64,000 bases of DNA from Lentzea sp. NEAU-D7 (GCF_026242055.1 NZ_JAPJDL010000006.1:295773-359772); one strand, 5' to 3'. Positions 53,821 to 63,075 are shown, counted from the stretch's first letter. Numbers and translations are program-made. The notes: generated from the sequence alone by a model not told the origin.

Positions 53821-54568
53821 GAGCAGCCTCCAGCCGGTGGGCCAGCCTGGACAGCGCCAGGTTGACCACGAGGTAGACGAACGCGACGACGACGAAGGTC
53901 TGGATCAGCAGGCCGTTGTAGTTCGCGAGCACCCGCCCGTTGAACAACAGCTCCGCGTAGGACACCACATACCCGAGCGAGGTGTCCTTCAACAGGCTGA
54001 CGGCCTGGGTCACGAGTAGCGGTGTCATGTGCCGCACGGCCTGGGGCAGCACCACGAACCGCGTCACCACGCCGTCCGGCATGCCCAGCGACAGCCCCGC
54101 CTCGCGCTGGCCGGGATCGACCGCGGAGACGCCCGCCCGGAAGATCACCGCGTAGGACGCCGCGTGCGACAGGGCGAGCGGCACCACGAGCTTCCAGAAC
54201 AGCGGCAGGTTCACGCCGAACGACGGCAGCACGAACAGCATCACGTACACGAGCAGCAGCACCGGAACCGTGCGCATGACCTCGGCGTAGGCGCGGGTGA
54301 ACCGGTTGGGCCGCAACGCGAGCAGCAACCCACCCGCCATCGCCAGCACCCCCGTCGCGCACGCCGCCACCACGGTCGACCACAGGCCCCCGAGCAGATA
54401 ACGCCACACGGGCCAGGTCAGGTACGGCCTCCACCGAACCGGCTCCAGCTGCCCGCCGGCCGCGAACTGCCGCAACCCCAGCGCGACGAGCCCGAGGAGC
54501 ACCAGCCCCGACACCACGGAGACCCAGAAGACCCGGCGGCGGAACCGGGGGCCGGGAGCGTCGAACAT
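53801..54568 (-). CDS. Amino-acid ABC transporter permease (GluD-like)
   Basis: 255 aa with about five or six membrane segments (FWVSVVSGLVLLGLVALGL, VVAACATGVLAMAGGLLLA, LLLVYVMLFVLPS, YNGLLIQTFVVVAFVYLVV) and the polar-amino-acid permease EAA loop (GVSAVDPGQREAGLSLGMP). Starts at the ATGA overlap with the preceding permease gene (54568). Probably one half of the transmembrane heterodimer for glutamate/aspartate-type amino acids. Confidence 0.85.
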   Translation of the reverse strand: MFDAPGPRFRRRVFWVSVVSGLVLLGLVALGLRQFAAGGQLEPVRWRPYLTWPVWRYLLGGLWSTVVAACATGVLAMAGGLLLALRPNRFTRAYAEVMRTVPVLLLVYVMLFVLPSFGVNLPLFWKLVVPLALSHAASYAVIFRAGVSAVDPGQREAGLSLGMPDGVVTRFVVLPQAVRHMTPLLVTQAVSLLKDTSLGYVVSYAELLFNGRVLANYNGLLIQTFVVVAFVYLVVNLALSRLAHRLEAARARTAR

Positions 54569-55182
54569 CAGGGCAGCCGCCGTTCCAGCGCACGTGCCCC
54601 GAACCCGATTCCGGCCGCCATCACCAGATAACAGAGTCCGACGCCGGTGAACACCAGCAACGGCTGCGCGAACTCCAGGTTGATCCGTTGCGCCGCACGG
54701 GTCATGTCCACTACTCCGACCACACCAGCGAGAGCCGTGGCCATCGTCAACGCGATCGCGATGTTCGCCAGCGGCTGCACGACGTTCTTCAGGGCCTGCG
54801 GCAGGATCACGTGCCGCAACGACTGCCGGACCGACAGCCCCAGCGCCCGCGCGGCCTCCCCCTGCCCGGACGCCACCGCGTTCACGCCCGACCGCAGCGC
54901 CTCCGCCACGAAGGCCGCCTCGTAGAGCGCGATCGCCGTGAAGGCCGTCCAGAACAGCGGCATCTTCACGCCTGCCTCCGGCAGCCCGAACACGAACAGC
55001 ACCAGCCAGGCGAGCAGCGGGACGTTCCGCCACACCTCCACGTAGACCGCGCCCGCCGCGCGCAACAGCGGTACCGGCACGATCCTCATGACGGCCACCA
55101 GCAGCCCGGCGAGCAGGGCGCCGCCGAACGACAGCAGCGTCAGGGCGACGGTGTTCAGGAAGCCTTCGAGGACCAGGCTCAT
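54568..55182 (-). CDS. Amino-acid ABC transporter permease (GluC-like)
   Basis: 204 aa with ~5 membrane helices; EAA loop GVNAVASGQGEAARALGLS and NVPLLAWLVLFVFG. The ATG at 55182 overlaps the end of the binding-protein gene by 4 bp. Shorter than the second permease, as GluC versus GluD in Corynebacterium. Forms the permease pair with the next gene. Confidence 0.85.
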   Translation of the reverse strand: MSLVLEGFLNTVALTLLSFGGALLAGLLVAVMRIVPVPLLRAAGAVYVEVWRNVPLLAWLVLFVFGLPEAGVKMPLFWTAFTAIALYEAAFVAEALRSGVNAVASGQGEAARALGLSVRQSLRHVILPQALKNVVQPLANIAIALTMATALAGVVGVVDMTRAAQRINLEFAQPLLVFTGVGLCYLVMAAGIGFGARALERRLP

Positions 55183-56057
55183 GAGGCGATCGCGGGTGGC
55201 GCCGGCGCGTCGCCGGTGACCACGGTGCCGATCGTCTGCTTCCAGACCTCCTGCCACAGCCCCGACTTGCCGAGCTCGCGCAGCCAGTCGTTCACGAACG
55301 CCGTGAACTCGGCGTCCCCGTGCCTGATGCCGATGCCGTACGGGTCCTCGGTGAACGGCTCGCCGACGAGCTGCAGCTCGCTGTCCTTGGACGCGTCGGC
55401 GACCAGGATCGCCTGGTCCTGCACGTAGGCCTCGCCGCGGCCCTGCTTCAACGCCGTCAGGCACTCGGGGTCGGAGCCGAACTCGACGATCTTCGCCGTG
55501 GGCGCCGCGTCCTGGACGGCCTTCACTCCGGGCGTGTTCGCACCGACGATGACGGTCCTGCCGGCCAGGTCAGCGGGTGCGGAGATGCCGGACGTGCCCT
55601 TGCGCACCGCGATCGACTGGCCCGACTGGTAGTACGGCCCGGCGAACGACACGCGCTCCTTGCGCGCGGGCGTGATCGTGTAGGTCTGGATGATCACGTC
55701 GACCGTGCCGTTGGCCAGCAGCGGTTCGCGCGTCTCCGACGTCGCGGAGAGCAGCTCCGCCGAGGGCTTGCCGAGGATGTGGTGGGCCAGCAGCTTGCCC
55801 AGGTAGGCGTCGAAGCCGGTGAGCTCGCCGCTGATCGGGTCGAGCTGGGACAGCAGCGGGGCGTCCTGGGAGCCGCCGATCAGCAGCTCGCCGCGCTTCC
55901 TGATGCGGTCGACGGCCGAGCCGGGCGTCACCTGACCTGCGTAGACGGGCGCTTTGGCGAGCAGGGCGTCGATCTTGCCGCCGCCTGGGACCGCCTCCGA
56001 ACCGCCGGAGCACCCGGCCACGAAGAGCAACAGAGCGGCTACGAACAGTCTCCCCAT
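55179..56057 (-). CDS. Glutamate-type ABC transporter substrate-binding lipoprotein
   Basis: 292 aa; signal peptide with lipobox LFVAGC, followed by a type-II periplasmic fold: RGELLIGGSQDAPLLS, ISGELTGFDAYLGKLL, DVIIQTYTITPARKERV, DLAGRTVIVGAN. GluB-like, presumably for acidic or amide amino acids. First gene of the operon. No ATP-binding subunit gene is present in the window, so the complex must borrow one. Confidence 0.88.
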   Translation of the reverse strand: MGRLFVAALLLFVAGCSGGSEAVPGGGKIDALLAKAPVYAGQVTPGSAVDRIRKRGELLIGGSQDAPLLSQLDPISGELTGFDAYLGKLLAHHILGKPSAELLSATSETREPLLANGTVDVIIQTYTITPARKERVSFAGPYYQSGQSIAVRKGTSGISAPADLAGRTVIVGANTPGVKAVQDAAPTAKIVEFGSDPECLTALKQGRGEAYVQDQAILVADASKDSELQLVGEPFTEDPYGIGIRHGDAEFTAFVNDWLRELGKSGLWQEVWKQTIGTVVTGDAPAPPAIAS

Positions 56058-56102
56058 GCGGCGAAACTACTGAGCGCGATGAATCGGGCACAAGATACGA
56101 CA

Positions 56103-56134
56103 AAGCCGCTTGTCCGATAGTGGACAGGCGGCTT
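56103..56134 (-). terminator. Terminator of the cold-shock gene
   Basis: 13-bp stem with one G-T mismatch (arms 56103-56115, 56122-56134), loop of 6, followed on the minus strand by TTTGTCGT. Lies 31 bp after the csp stop codon. Confidence 0.7.
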
Positions 56135-56164
56135 GTCTAGATCAGATGTGCTGATCAGTCAGAC

Positions 56165-56371
56165 TCAGACGGCGCGAACGCCCTGGGCCTGCGGGCCCTT
56201 CTGGCCCTGACCGATCTCGAACTCGACCCGCTGGTTCTCCTCGAGAGCCTTGTAGCCGTTCATCTGGATCTCGGAGTAGTGGACGAACACGTCGGCGCCA
56301 CCGTTGTCAGGGGAGATGAAGCCGAAGCCCTTCTCCGCGTTGAACCACTTGACGGTGCCCTGTACTGCCAT
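56165..56371 (-). CDS. cspA: CspA-family cold-shock protein
   Basis: 68 aa cold-shock domain, an OB-fold RNA/DNA chaperone. RNP1 KGFGFIS (residues 14-20) and RNP2 VFVHY are intact, as are [10 protein letters not shown] and [11 protein letters not shown]. Preceded by a TCTCCT-type antisense ribosome site (AGGAGA) and a ~200-bp leader region that may hold the usual long 5' UTR; followed by a terminator. Confidence 0.95.
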   Translation of the reverse strand: MAVQGTVKWFNAEKGFGFISPDNGGADVFVHYSEIQMNGYKALEENQRVEFEIGQGQKGPQAQGVRAV

Positions 56372-56608
56372 CTTGCTACTTCTCCTCTAACAGGTGCCGG
56401 ATCGCGCTCGCGACCACCGGGTCAAGTCACGGCGGCGTCTTCTCCGGAACCTGGAGAACCCGCTCACTCGCAACCTCGTTCCGCGAGCGGGGTGATCCAC
56501 GAACACGAAACGTACGACCGCAGACAGTCAACCACGGCTCCCCGCCCTCAGTCGAGCCATCGATTTCGCTGCTATCGTGAGATGCCAAATGAGTTCGCGG
56601 AGGTGCTC

Positions 56609-56824
56609 GTGTCGGAGCAGACGGCGATGTCGATCAAGGTCACCGTCGCACCCCAGATCTCCGGCGGACTCGCCGCACTGGCCGAAAAACTCCTCCGCGC
56701 CGAGGCCACCCGGAAGGACCGGGGCAAGGGCCGCAAGACCTCCAACAAGCTGGTCGGCGAGATCCACGGCACTGTGCTCCAGATCGGCACCGTGAAGAAC
56801 ATGAACATGCCCGACGGCCGGTAA
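56609..56824 (+). CDS. Small protein with RHIM-like GEIHGTVLQIG motif, 71 aa
   Basis: The first ~50 residues (MSIKVTVAPQISGGLAALAEKLLRAE) are a short beta-alpha unit; the C-terminus has LVGEIHGTVLQIGTVKNMN, close to the G-x-V-x-G-x-V-Q-[VIA]-G pattern of bacterial amyloid signalling (BASS/RHIM-like) motifs. Function unknown. GTG at 56609 is chosen for GGAGG seven bases before; an ATG at 56582 is the alternative. It precedes a membrane-protein gene by 32 bp. Confidence 0.6.
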   Translation: MSEQTAMSIKVTVAPQISGGLAALAEKLLRAEATRKDRGKGRKTSNKLVGEIHGTVLQIGTVKNMNMPDGR

Positions 56825-56856
56825 CCTGGAGGGTCGTTGACCCAGGGGGCCGTGGC

Positions 56857-57603
56857 TTGACCGGCAGCGAACGACTGCTCTTCTTCTTCATCGGTTTGGT
56901 GACCACATTCGTGTTCATCCGCATCAGCGTGCGCATGATCAGGGCGAAGGTCCGCTGGTGGCCGGGGAACATCGTGCACGGCGACACGCACGTGCATCAC
57001 GTCGTGTTCGGCACCGTGCTGCTGCTCCTGTCCAGCGTGGCGGGCCTCGTCATCCCCGACGACCTGCACGGCGCCCGGCTGGCGGCGGCGGCCGGTCTCG
57101 GGGTGGGCGCGGCGCTGGTGCTGGACGAGTTCGCGCTGATTCTGCACCTCAGAGACGTGTACTGGACGAAGGCGGGCCGGCTGTCCGTGGACGCGGTGTT
57201 CCTCGCCGTCGGTCTCACCGGGACGTTCCTGCTCGGCGCGCGGCCGTTCGGCTACGACGAGGTGCTGCAGCTCAACCCGGAGACGACGCCGGCGTCCACG
57301 TTCACGCTCCGGCTGATCATCATCTCCGTGAACCTGTGCTTCGCGATCGTGGCGCTGCTCAAGGGCAAGATCTGGACCGGCCTGCTCGGCCTGCTCGTGC
57401 CGGTGGTGCCCGCCGTGGGCGCCGTGCGGCTCGCACGGCCCGGCTCACCGTGGGCGCGCTGGCGCTACCTGGAGGGCTCGCGCAAGCTGACCCGCGCGTA
57501 CCGCCGGGAGGCCAGGATCCGGCAACCGATCATCAAGGCGAAGATCGCCGTGCAGGAGTTCATCTCGGGGCGTCACGACCTGCCTGATCAAGACAGGCCG
57601 TGA
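56857..57603 (+). CDS. Integral membrane protein, HGDTHVHH motif, 248 aa
   Basis: About six membrane segments (LLFFFIGLVTTFVFI, VVFGTVLLLLSSVAGLV, LSVDAVFLAVGLTGTFLL, IISVNLCFAIVALL, GLLGLLVPVVPAVGAV), and a conserved His-rich loop VHGDTHVHH (~residues 40-48) that could bind metal. Family of unknown function in actinobacteria. TTG start at 56857 with GGGGG upstream. Possibly co-transcribed with the small RHIM-like gene before it. Confidence 0.75.
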   Translation: MTGSERLLFFFIGLVTTFVFIRISVRMIRAKVRWWPGNIVHGDTHVHHVVFGTVLLLLSSVAGLVIPDDLHGARLAAAAGLGVGAALVLDEFALILHLRDVYWTKAGRLSVDAVFLAVGLTGTFLLGARPFGYDEVLQLNPETTPASTFTLRLIIISVNLCFAIVALLKGKIWTGLLGLLVPVVPAVGAVRLARPGSPWARWRYLEGSRKLTRAYRREARIRQPIIKAKIAVQEFISGRHDLPDQDRP

Positions 57604-57610
57604 CGGGGCT

Positions 57611-58723
57611 CTAACCTCCGAGGATGTCCTGCTGGGCGCAGGTCTGGGCGAGCGCGCCGGCGCACAGCTCCGCCGGCTTGACGATGCCCTCCGTGACCAG
57701 CGTCCGGACGGTGTCCTTCTTGATCAGCGTGGCGCCGAGCAGCACCGACTTGATGTCGCGCCGCGCGACGGGGTCCCGCAGGTTGCCGGTGGCGAGGTCG
57801 TCGGCACCCTCCAGGTCTCCGCGGGCGATGGCGATCGCCAGCCTGGCGGCCGCCTCGGCCTCGTCACGCACCGGCTTGTAGACGGTGATGCACTGGTCGC
57901 CCGCGAGCACGGCCCGAAGACCGTCCACAGTGGCGTCCTGGCCGGTGACCGGGACCCTCAGGTTCTTCTTCTTGAGCACGGCGATGACCGCGCCGGCCAG
58001 GCCGTCGTTGGCCGCGACCACGCCGTCGACCTTGCCGCCGTTCTCGTTCAGGATCTGCTCGAACAGCTGCCCGCCGAGGTCGTTGTTCCAGTCGGCGACC
58101 GGTTGCGACTTCACGAGCTTGAGCGCGCCGCTGTCGTACTTCGAGGACAGCCGCGACTTCTGACCCTGGGCGAAGAGCGTCGCGTTGTGGTCGGTCGGAG
58201 CACCCTGGATCTCGATGATCTGGGCACCCGGCTTGTCGCCGAGGCAGCTCAGCAAGCCGTCGCCCTGCAACTGGCCGACGTTCACGCTGTCGAAACCGAC
58301 GTGGTACTCCGCCTGGCCGCCGAGCGTCACGCGGTCGTAGTCGATGACCGGGATGCCCGCCGCCTTCGCCTTCTTCTGCACCGCGAGGCCGCCCGCCGCC
58401 GACAAGGGCGTGATCATCATGACCTTCACCTTGCGGCGGATCATCTCGTCGGCGATCTGCGCGAACTTCGCCTCGTCGCCCTCGGCGTTCTCCATGAACG
58501 GCTCGATGTCCGCATAGTTGAACGCCTGAGTGAGCAGAGGGCGATCCTGCTCTTCCCAACGCGTGGATGTCGTTCGGTCGGGAAGGATTACCCCGACGAT
58601 TGGTTTGGGACCACGCGTAGGCAGCGTCGGAGACCCCTGACCTGCGTCACCACAGGCTGAGAGGAGAAAGAGCAGGCACGCCGACGATGCCATTACCCGT
58701 CTTCGCATAATCGCGAAGTCCAT
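57611..58723 (-). CDS. Sugar ABC transporter substrate-binding lipoprotein (XylF/RbsB-like)
   Basis: 370 aa; signal peptide with lipobox LSACG. Type-I periplasmic fold: PIVGVILPDRTTSTRWEEQD, TPLSAAGGLAVQKKAKAAGIPVIDYDR, VGFDSVNVGQ, GVVAANDGLAGAVIAVL. D-xylose/ribose-type sensors and transporters use such proteins. No permease or ATPase adjacent, so it is an orphan that feeds a distant transporter or a sensor. Convergent with the membrane-protein gene (8 bp apart). Confidence 0.85.
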   Translation of the reverse strand: MDFAIMRRRVMASSACLLFLLSACGDAGQGSPTLPTRGPKPIVGVILPDRTTSTRWEEQDRPLLTQAFNYADIEPFMENAEGDEAKFAQIADEMIRRKVKVMMITPLSAAGGLAVQKKAKAAGIPVIDYDRVTLGGQAEYHVGFDSVNVGQLQGDGLLSCLGDKPGAQIIEIQGAPTDHNATLFAQGQKSRLSSKYDSGALKLVKSQPVADWNNDLGGQLFEQILNENGGKVDGVVAANDGLAGAVIAVLKKKNLRVPVTGQDATVDGLRAVLAGDQCITVYKPVRDEAEAAARLAIAIARGDLEGADDLATGNLRDPVARRDIKSVLLGATLIKKDTVRTLVTEGIVKPAELCAGALAQTCAQQDILGG

Positions 58724-58916
58724 CCCTTGAATCTTGTTAAGTCAAGATTTCTTCTCATAACATCACGCTCCGCTTCCGATCGGCTACAGTTCGATTCCGT
58801 ACGAAAGGCGCTGATGCGCGGCGAATTTTCGTGTCAGTGTGTCCAACTTGGGCGGCAATCGGGGGCCGCACCATGTTGTTGGATCCAGCCCTGACCGGGT
58901 GTGAGGAGACAGCTAG

Positions 58917-60638
58917 GTGAGAACGCGCAGAACCGTGATGGCGGTGGCGGCAACGGTGTCGCTGATCGCCGCGGGCACTTCGGCGGCGGGGGCCGCTCCG
59001 GCCACCACAGGGCCGACCACGGAGTACACCGTCCTTCTGGAAGAACCCGGTAACCGCGACTTCGCGATCGACGCCGTGGAAGCGGCGGGCGGCGAGGTCG
59101 TGCGGAGCAACGACGCCGTCGGCCTGCTGACGGTCAAGGCGCCCGCGAACGGCTTCGCGGAGAAGGTTTCCGCTTCGAGCGCGATCGTCGGTGCCGCTCG
59201 GACCAAGCCGATCGGGCACGCGCCCGCGGCGAAGGCCGAGAAGGTCAAGCGGGACAACGTCGAGAAGGAGAACAAGACCGAGAAGCCGAACAAGGCGCCC
59301 GCGCAGTCGGGCTCGACGGCCGGCATGGACCCGCTCGACGGGGACCTGTGGGGCCTGAACCTCGTTCGCTCCAACATCGCGCGGGCCAAGCAGGCCGGCG
59401 ACAAGCGCGTGTACGTCGGTGTTCTCGACACCGGTGTGGACGGTTCCCACCCGGACATCGCGCCGAACTTCAACAACGAGCTCTCGCGCAACTTCACCGT
59501 CGACATCCCGAACGACTCCGACGGTGGCCTGTTCGACGGCCCGTGTGAGTTCCGCGGTTGCGTCGACCCGGCGAACTGGGACGACGGCGGCCACGGCACG
59601 CACGTCGCCGGCACCATCGGCGCCGCTGCCAACGGCTTCGGCATCTCCGGTGTCGCACCGGGCGTGTCGCTCGTCAACATCCGCGGCGGCCAGGACGCGG
59701 GCTCGTTCTTCCTGCAGCCCGTCGTCGACGCCATCACCTACGGCGCCGACATCGGCCTGGACGTCATCAACATGTCGTTCTACGTCGACCCCTGGTACAT
59801 GAACTGCGCCAACGACCCCACGGCCTCGGCCGAGGAGCAGCTGGAGCAGCGCACGATCATCGCGACCGTGCAGCGCGCGCTGAACTACGCGCACCGCAAG
59901 GGCGTCACGCTGATCGGTGCCGGTGGCAACAACCACGAGGACCTCGGCAAGCCGCGCCAGGACACCGTGAGCCCGAACTACCCGCCGGGCCACAACCGCA
60001 CGCGTCCGGTCGACAACGCGACGTGCCTCAACCTCCCGACCGAGGGCAACCACGTCATCTCGGTGTCGTCGCTCGGCCCGTCGACGAACAAGGCCGACTA
60101 CTCGAACTACGGCGTCGAGCAGACCGCGGTCTCGGCCCCCGGTGGCTACTTCCGCGACTACTTCGGCACGCCGTGGTACCGCACCAACGAGAACATGATC
60201 CTGTCGACCTACCCGCGCAACGTCGCTCTCGCCGAGGGCAACATCGACGAGGCCGGCAACATCACCGACATCGGTCTGGGCGCGGGCGTGAAGAAGGCCG
60301 TGCAGGGCGACAAGGTGGGCTACTACCAGTACCTGCAGGGCACCTCGATGGCCGCCCCGCACGCCGCTGGTGTCGCCGCGCTGATCGTCAGCCAGTACGG
60401 CAAGAAGGACAAGAAGAACGCCGGCCTGACCCTCGACCCCGACAAGGTCGAGAAGGTGCTCTACAAGACCGCGACGCAGCGCGCCTGCCCGAACCCGCGC
60501 ACCGTGTCGTACGTCAACGTGGGCCGCACGCCGGAGTTCGACGCCACCTGTGAGGGTGACGCGAAGTTCAACGGCTTCTACGGTCACGGCATCGTGGACG
60601 CGTACGGCGCGGTCACCCGTGGTGGCCAGTTCCTGTAA
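58917..60638 (+). CDS. Secreted S8 subtilisin-like serine protease
   Basis: 573 aa. Sec signal (RTRRTVMAVAATVSLIAAG ... SAAGAAP), inhibitor_I9-like propeptide up to ~residue 150, catalytic triad Asp171 (VGVLDTGVDG), His226 (GGHGTHVAG) and Ser477 (QGTSMAAPHAAG). Extracellular degradation of proteins. GTG with GAGGAGA upstream. Terminator follows the stop. Confidence 0.93.
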   Translation: MRTRRTVMAVAATVSLIAAGTSAAGAAPATTGPTTEYTVLLEEPGNRDFAIDAVEAAGGEVVRSNDAVGLLTVKAPANGFAEKVSASSAIVGAARTKPIGHAPAAKAEKVKRDNVEKENKTEKPNKAPAQSGSTAGMDPLDGDLWGLNLVRSNIARAKQAGDKRVYVGVLDTGVDGSHPDIAPNFNNELSRNFTVDIPNDSDGGLFDGPCEFRGCVDPANWDDGGHGTHVAGTIGAAANGFGISGVAPGVSLVNIRGGQDAGSFFLQPVVDAITYGADIGLDVINMSFYVDPWYMNCANDPTASAEEQLEQRTIIATVQRALNYAHRKGVTLIGAGGNNHEDLGKPRQDTVSPNYPPGHNRTRPVDNATCLNLPTEGNHVISVSSLGPSTNKADYSNYGVEQTAVSAPGGYFRDYFGTPWYRTNENMILSTYPRNVALAEGNIDEAGNITDIGLGAGVKKAVQGDKVGYYQYLQGTSMAAPHAAGVAALIVSQYGKKDKKNAGLTLDPDKVEKVLYKTATQRACPNPRTVSYVNVGRTPEFDATCEGDAKFNGFYGHGIVDAYGAVTRGGQFL

Positions 60639-60653
60639 GTCCTTGTAACGCGA

Positions 60654-60688
60654 CAAAAGGCCCCTGGTGTCTTGCCGGGGGCCTTTTG
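60654..60688 (+). terminator. Rho-independent terminator of the subtilase gene
   Basis: 11-bp stem CAAAAGGCCCC with its complement (arms 60654-60664 and 60678-60688), loop of 13, ending in a CCTTTTG right arm. Located 16 bp after the stop. Confidence 0.85.
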
Positions 60689-60806
60689 CGTGCGACGAAA
60701 GTGGACTCTCCGCCCAACCTTCGTCTGAACGTTGCGGACCGCCTTGACCGTGCCGTAGCGGCATGGTTTCAACTGGGTCCTGTCAGCAACCGGGGAGGAG
60801 GACGTC

Positions 60807-61523
60807 GTGGCGTGGAGCACCAGTCAGCTGGCCGATCTCGCCGGCACGACGTTGCGCACGATCCGGCACTACCACGACGTGGGCCTGCTCGCCGAGCCGG
60901 AACGCCGCGCCAACGGCTACAAGAGCTACGGCGTGCCCCATCTCGTGCGGGTGCTGAGGATCAAGCGCCTCACCGATCTCGGGTTGTCGCTGACGCAGAT
61001 CGCGGAGCTCGGCGACGGGGACGAACATCCCGGTGAGGCGCTGCGCGCCCTCGACGCCGAGCTGGGCACGACGATCGAGCGCCTGCAACGGATCAGGGCC
61101 GAGCTGGCACTGGTCCTGAGCCAGGAGACGCCGACCGACCTGCCGCCGGACGTCGCGGCGATGATCGAGAACGCGGACCTGTCTCCGCAGGACCGCGCGT
61201 TCACCGTCGTGCTGGCCCAGCTGCTCTCGCCGGAGACGCTGGCCAAGTACGCCGGGACGCTCGATGGCTACTCGCGGCATCCGGCGGTGGTCGCGTTCGA
61301 CACCCTGCCGGAGGACGCGGACGAGGAGACCCGGCAGCGGGTGGCGGACGCCATGCGCGAGATGCCGTACATGGCTCAGATCCGCGCCGCGTTCCCGGAT
61401 CCGGCCGGTCTGTGGAGCGACGCCCCGCGAGGCGTGGAGCACGCGCGGCGGACGGTCGTGAAGGTCCTGGTCGAGCTCTACAACAAGGCGCAGCTGGACG
61501 TTCTCGTCCGCATGGGCGCCTGA
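60807..61523 (+). CDS. MerR-family transcriptional regulator, 238 aa
   Basis: MerR winged HTH at residues ~1-70 (STSQLADLAGTTLRTIRHYHDVGLL, NGYKSYGVPHLVRVLRIKRL), then a coiled coil and a C-terminal TipAS-like helical domain. No metal-binding cysteines. GTG at 60807 with GGGGAGGAGG ten bases before it. Followed by a secreted peptidase gene. Confidence 0.88.
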   Translation: MAWSTSQLADLAGTTLRTIRHYHDVGLLAEPERRANGYKSYGVPHLVRVLRIKRLTDLGLSLTQIAELGDGDEHPGEALRALDAELGTTIERLQRIRAELALVLSQETPTDLPPDVAAMIENADLSPQDRAFTVVLAQLLSPETLAKYAGTLDGYSRHPAVVAFDTLPEDADEETRQRVADAMREMPYMAQIRAAFPDPAGLWSDAPRGVEHARRTVVKVLVELYNKAQLDVLVRMGA

Positions 61524-61536
61524 TTCTCATTGGTCT

Positions 61537-61557
61537 GACGTGCCGAGGGGGCACGTC
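61537..61557 (+). other. Hairpin just before the peptidase ribosome site
   Basis: 8-bp stem GACGTGCC/GGCACGTC (arms 61537-61544, 61550-61557) with a 5-base loop, ending four bases before the GGGGAGG ribosome site of the peptidase gene. It may be a terminator of the MerR gene or an RNA element of the leader. Confidence 0.4.
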
Positions 61558-61576
61558 GTCGGGGAGGTATTTGCTA

Positions 61577-63034
61577 ATGCGAAAAACGATGTCGCTGGCC
61601 GCGGTGGTGACCGCGGCGGCAGCGCTGGTGATCACACCGGGGGTGTCGTCGGCGGCGCCGGTCACGGAGATCAAGTGGGCGGCGTGCCCGTCCGACGTGG
61701 CCATGCCCGGTCTCGAGTGCGGGACCCTGCAGGTGCCGCTCGACTACCGCAAGCCGCAGGGCCGCAAGACCGAGGTGATGATCTCGCGGCTGGCCAGCAA
61801 GAACCCGGAGAAGCGCAAGGGGATCCTGCTGACCAACCCCGGCGGGCCGAGCGAGGGCCTGACTTTCCCGTTCTTGTTGAAGACGCTGGGACTGCCGCAG
61901 AGCGTGCAGGACGCATACGACGTCATCGGCATGGACCCGCGTGGCATCGGTTACAGCTCACCGTCCACGTGCGACATGACCGAGGAGCAGATGGCGGACG
62001 GCAGCGTGCCGCCGTACGCCAACAACTCCGCCGACGTGCGCCAGCGCGCCGACGAGGTGAAGAAGATCGCCGAGCAGTGCCTCAGGTCGTCCACGGCCGA
62101 CGAACTGCCGTACAACACGACCCAGAACATCGCGCGTGACCTGGACACGGTCCGTGCGGCGCTGGGCGAGAAGAAGGCGTCGTTCCTCGGGTACTCCTAC
62201 GGTTCGTACCTGGGTTCGGTGTACGCCACGCTGTTCCCGAAGACGTCCGACCGCGTCGTGATCGACAGCAACCTGCCGAAGACCGGCTGGGACGTCGAGG
62301 GCGGCAGGCTGATGGGCCGCGGCGTCGAGGACACGTTCCCCGACTTCGCGAAGTGGGCCGCGGCGCACCCGGAGTACGGCCTGGGCACGACGCCGCAGCA
62401 GGTGCGCGCCAAGTTCTTCGACCTCGCCGCACGCCTCGACCAGAAGCCCTCGGTGGAGGGCTACGACGGCAAGCTGTTCCGGTTCGGCACCTTCACGGCG
62501 CTCTACGCCACCGGTGACGCGGCCTTCTCGCAGCTCGCGGCCTCCTGGAAGGCCTTCGACACCGGCCAGCCGCAGCCGCCGCAGGAGTACCCGGAGGTCC
62601 CGCGCGTCCAGGCCCTCCTGGCGGGACGCCTGCACGTGATCTGCGGTGACTCCGCCTGGCCGTCGTCGGTCGGCACGTACGAGCGCAACGTGGCGATCGA
62701 CCGCGTCCGCCACCCGATGTTCGGCGCGGCCGCCGCGAACATCCAGCCGTGCGCGTTCTGGCCGAAGCCGGTGGAGAAGCAGGTCCTGCCGTCCGACCGG
62801 GGCCCGCGCAACGTGCTGCTGGTGCAGAACGAACGCGACCCCGCGACACCGCTGGCCGGTGCCCTGTCGACGCGTCGCGCGTTCGGTGACAGGGCCGCGA
62901 TCCTGACCGTCGACCAGGGCGGCCACGGCACGTACGTGGTCGGCAAGAACAAGTGCGCCAACGACAAGGTCACCGAGTACCTGCTCGGCGGCCAGCGTCC
63001 GAACGACACGAAGTGCGCGGCTGAGACCAGCTGA
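61577..63034 (+). CDS. Secreted alpha/beta-hydrolase, tripeptidyl aminopeptidase-like
   Basis: 485 aa. Sec signal (RKTMSLAAVVTAAAALVI ... SSAAP). Family blocks: CGTLQVPLDY, LLTNPGGPSEG, DVIGMDPRGIGYSSPS, the nucleophile Ser207 in GYSYGS, a C-terminal TAP domain with LLVQNERDPATPLAGA (Asp) and GGHGTYV (His). Cleaves tripeptides or proline peptides outside the cell. ATG at 61577 with GGGGAGG ten bases upstream. Confidence 0.92.
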   Translation: MRKTMSLAAVVTAAAALVITPGVSSAAPVTEIKWAACPSDVAMPGLECGTLQVPLDYRKPQGRKTEVMISRLASKNPEKRKGILLTNPGGPSEGLTFPFLLKTLGLPQSVQDAYDVIGMDPRGIGYSSPSTCDMTEEQMADGSVPPYANNSADVRQRADEVKKIAEQCLRSSTADELPYNTTQNIARDLDTVRAALGEKKASFLGYSYGSYLGSVYATLFPKTSDRVVIDSNLPKTGWDVEGGRLMGRGVEDTFPDFAKWAAAHPEYGLGTTPQQVRAKFFDLAARLDQKPSVEGYDGKLFRFGTFTALYATGDAAFSQLAASWKAFDTGQPQPPQEYPEVPRVQALLAGRLHVICGDSAWPSSVGTYERNVAIDRVRHPMFGAAAANIQPCAFWPKPVEKQVLPSDRGPRNVLLVQNERDPATPLAGALSTRRAFGDRAAILTVDQGGHGTYVVGKNKCANDKVTEYLLGGQRPNDTKCAAETS

Positions 63035-63042
63035 CGACCGGC

Positions 63043-63075
63043 AGGGGCCGGCTCGCGTCCCGCGGGCCGGCCCTT
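63043..63075 (+). terminator. Terminator of the peptidase gene
   Basis: Stem GGGCCGGC/GCCGGCCC (arms 63045-63052, 63066-63073), extended by A-T/G-T pairs, followed by TTCG; 9 bp after the stop. Confidence 0.75.
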
